Part shown: positions 53,644-53,824 of the stretch, piece after piece | Numbering within the stretch: position 1 is the stretch's first letter | How the letters are laid out: each line of letters opens with the position of its first letter | DNA from: Scytonematopsis contorta HA4267-MV1 | Lineage (GTDB): Bacteria > Cyanobacteriota > Cyanobacteriia > Cyanobacteriales > Nostocaceae | Reading direction: 5' to 3' | Assembly: GCA_019359035.1 (NCBI GenBank) | Contig: JAHHIC010000099.1 | Span: 1 to 53,824 of the forward strand | Length of the DNA: 53,824 nucleotides | The notes under the pieces: model-generated | What the model was told of the DNA's origin: nothing | Database searches by the model: none | Seen by the model: the letters and a program-made list of their open reading frames with translations, nothing else | Translations under genes and position numbers: made by a program

Positions 53644-53824
53644 TAGAGCGTGTTTATGAAAAGAATATTAAGCATCGTTCTTACCAAGCCAGCCAGTGAC
53701 TTTAGTCGAATGGCACTAAGAAAAGCTGTAAAAAAGGCGGGGAGCAGGGTGTAGGGAGCAGGGAGATTGAGCAGGAGCAGGGGAGTTTCGTAAAAATTAG
53801 TTTTTATTTAGGCGTGCTTATTGA
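53644..53824. other. Non-coding end of window
   Basis: Contains a third CGAATGGCACTAAGAAAAGC block (53708-53727, compare 9446 and 13347) and a degenerate GGGAGCAGGG-rich tract at 53737-53787. No gene recognised. Confidence 0.5.

Noticed and set aside
1-53824. tRNA, rRNA or riboswitch genes
   Set aside because: No cloverleaf with a TTCGAATC-type arm, no rRNA segment and no known riboswitch core was recognised on either strand; a covariance-model scan was not possible.

Overview
The window looks like chromosomal DNA of a filamentous, probably heterocyst-forming cyanobacterium (Nostocales, Calothrix/Rivularia-like). Reasons: a one-helix high-light-inducible protein, a bacterial GH57 glucanase, Hanks-type kinases fused to WD40 propellers, AAA_35-type ATPases, very long PAS/GAF hybrid histidine kinases, Uma2-family genes, and many short tandem heptamer arrays of the STRR kind known from Calothrix. 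Base composition is AT-rich. No rRNA, tRNA or CRISPR array was recognised. The taxonomic call is inference from gene content; no database was searched.

Layout. 1-5 kb: start of an IS630-like transposase, a membrane desaturase/hydroxylase, a P-loop kinase-WYL fusion, and a convergent site-2-type protease with CBS domains. 5-10 kb: aquaporin, a foldback element, a small SH3/KOW-like protein, a 42-bp tandem array, then a Rieske oxygenase plus family-1 glycosyltransferase pair. 9.7-13.4 kb: Uma2 protein, a minus-strand run (broken PAS sensor, GNAT, PD-(D/E)XK protein), an Hli protein and a pentapeptide-repeat protein. 13.5-19 kb: P-type ATPase, a deletion scar that joins the C-terminal stubs of a LysR regulator and an SDR enzyme, an aspartic protease-like protein and a Gfo/Idh/MocA oxidoreductase. 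19.1-21.9 kb: an IS200/IS605 element (tnpA and tnpB, both end hairpins visible) inserted into a Uma2 gene; removing it restores the reading frame exactly. 22-26 kb: MazEF-type pair, small proteins, lepA. 26-33 kb: two convergent sensor kinases, one a CheB-CheR-PAS-kinase-receiver fusion, then an Nfu protein. 33-39 kb: GH57 glucanase bracketed by heptamer arrays, a Ser/Thr kinase, and the first gene of an AAA_35 pair (degenerate GGDEF). 39-45 kb: the second gene (AAA_35-TM-14 WD40 repeats), a cytochrome P450 stub, an aldo/keto reductase and a six-unit palindrome array. 45-53.8 kb: a REC-PAS-kinase-REC hybrid kinase, a Phd-type antitoxin whose toxin is cut to 26 codons, a DUF4926-like protein, a secreted PPC-domain protein, and a 4-Cys Ser/Thr kinase with a seven-blade WD40 propeller.

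How it fits together. The gene content is dominated by signal reception (three histidine kinases, two Ser/Thr kinases, two STAND-like ATPases). The most distinctive property is the repeat load. Several unrelated repeat families lie flush with stop codons, one directly abuts a start codon, one lies in frame inside a coding region, and others sit at the edges of broken genes. One GC-rich hairpin repeat keeps the same orientation relative to the upstream gene at five different 3' ends, which suggests it serves as a 3'-end or terminator module. The candidates most worth follow-up are the AAA_35-pseudoGGDEF / AAA_35-WD40 pair, the repeat-gene boundary pattern, and the IS605 element with a TnpB that lacks the usual zinc-ribbon cysteines.
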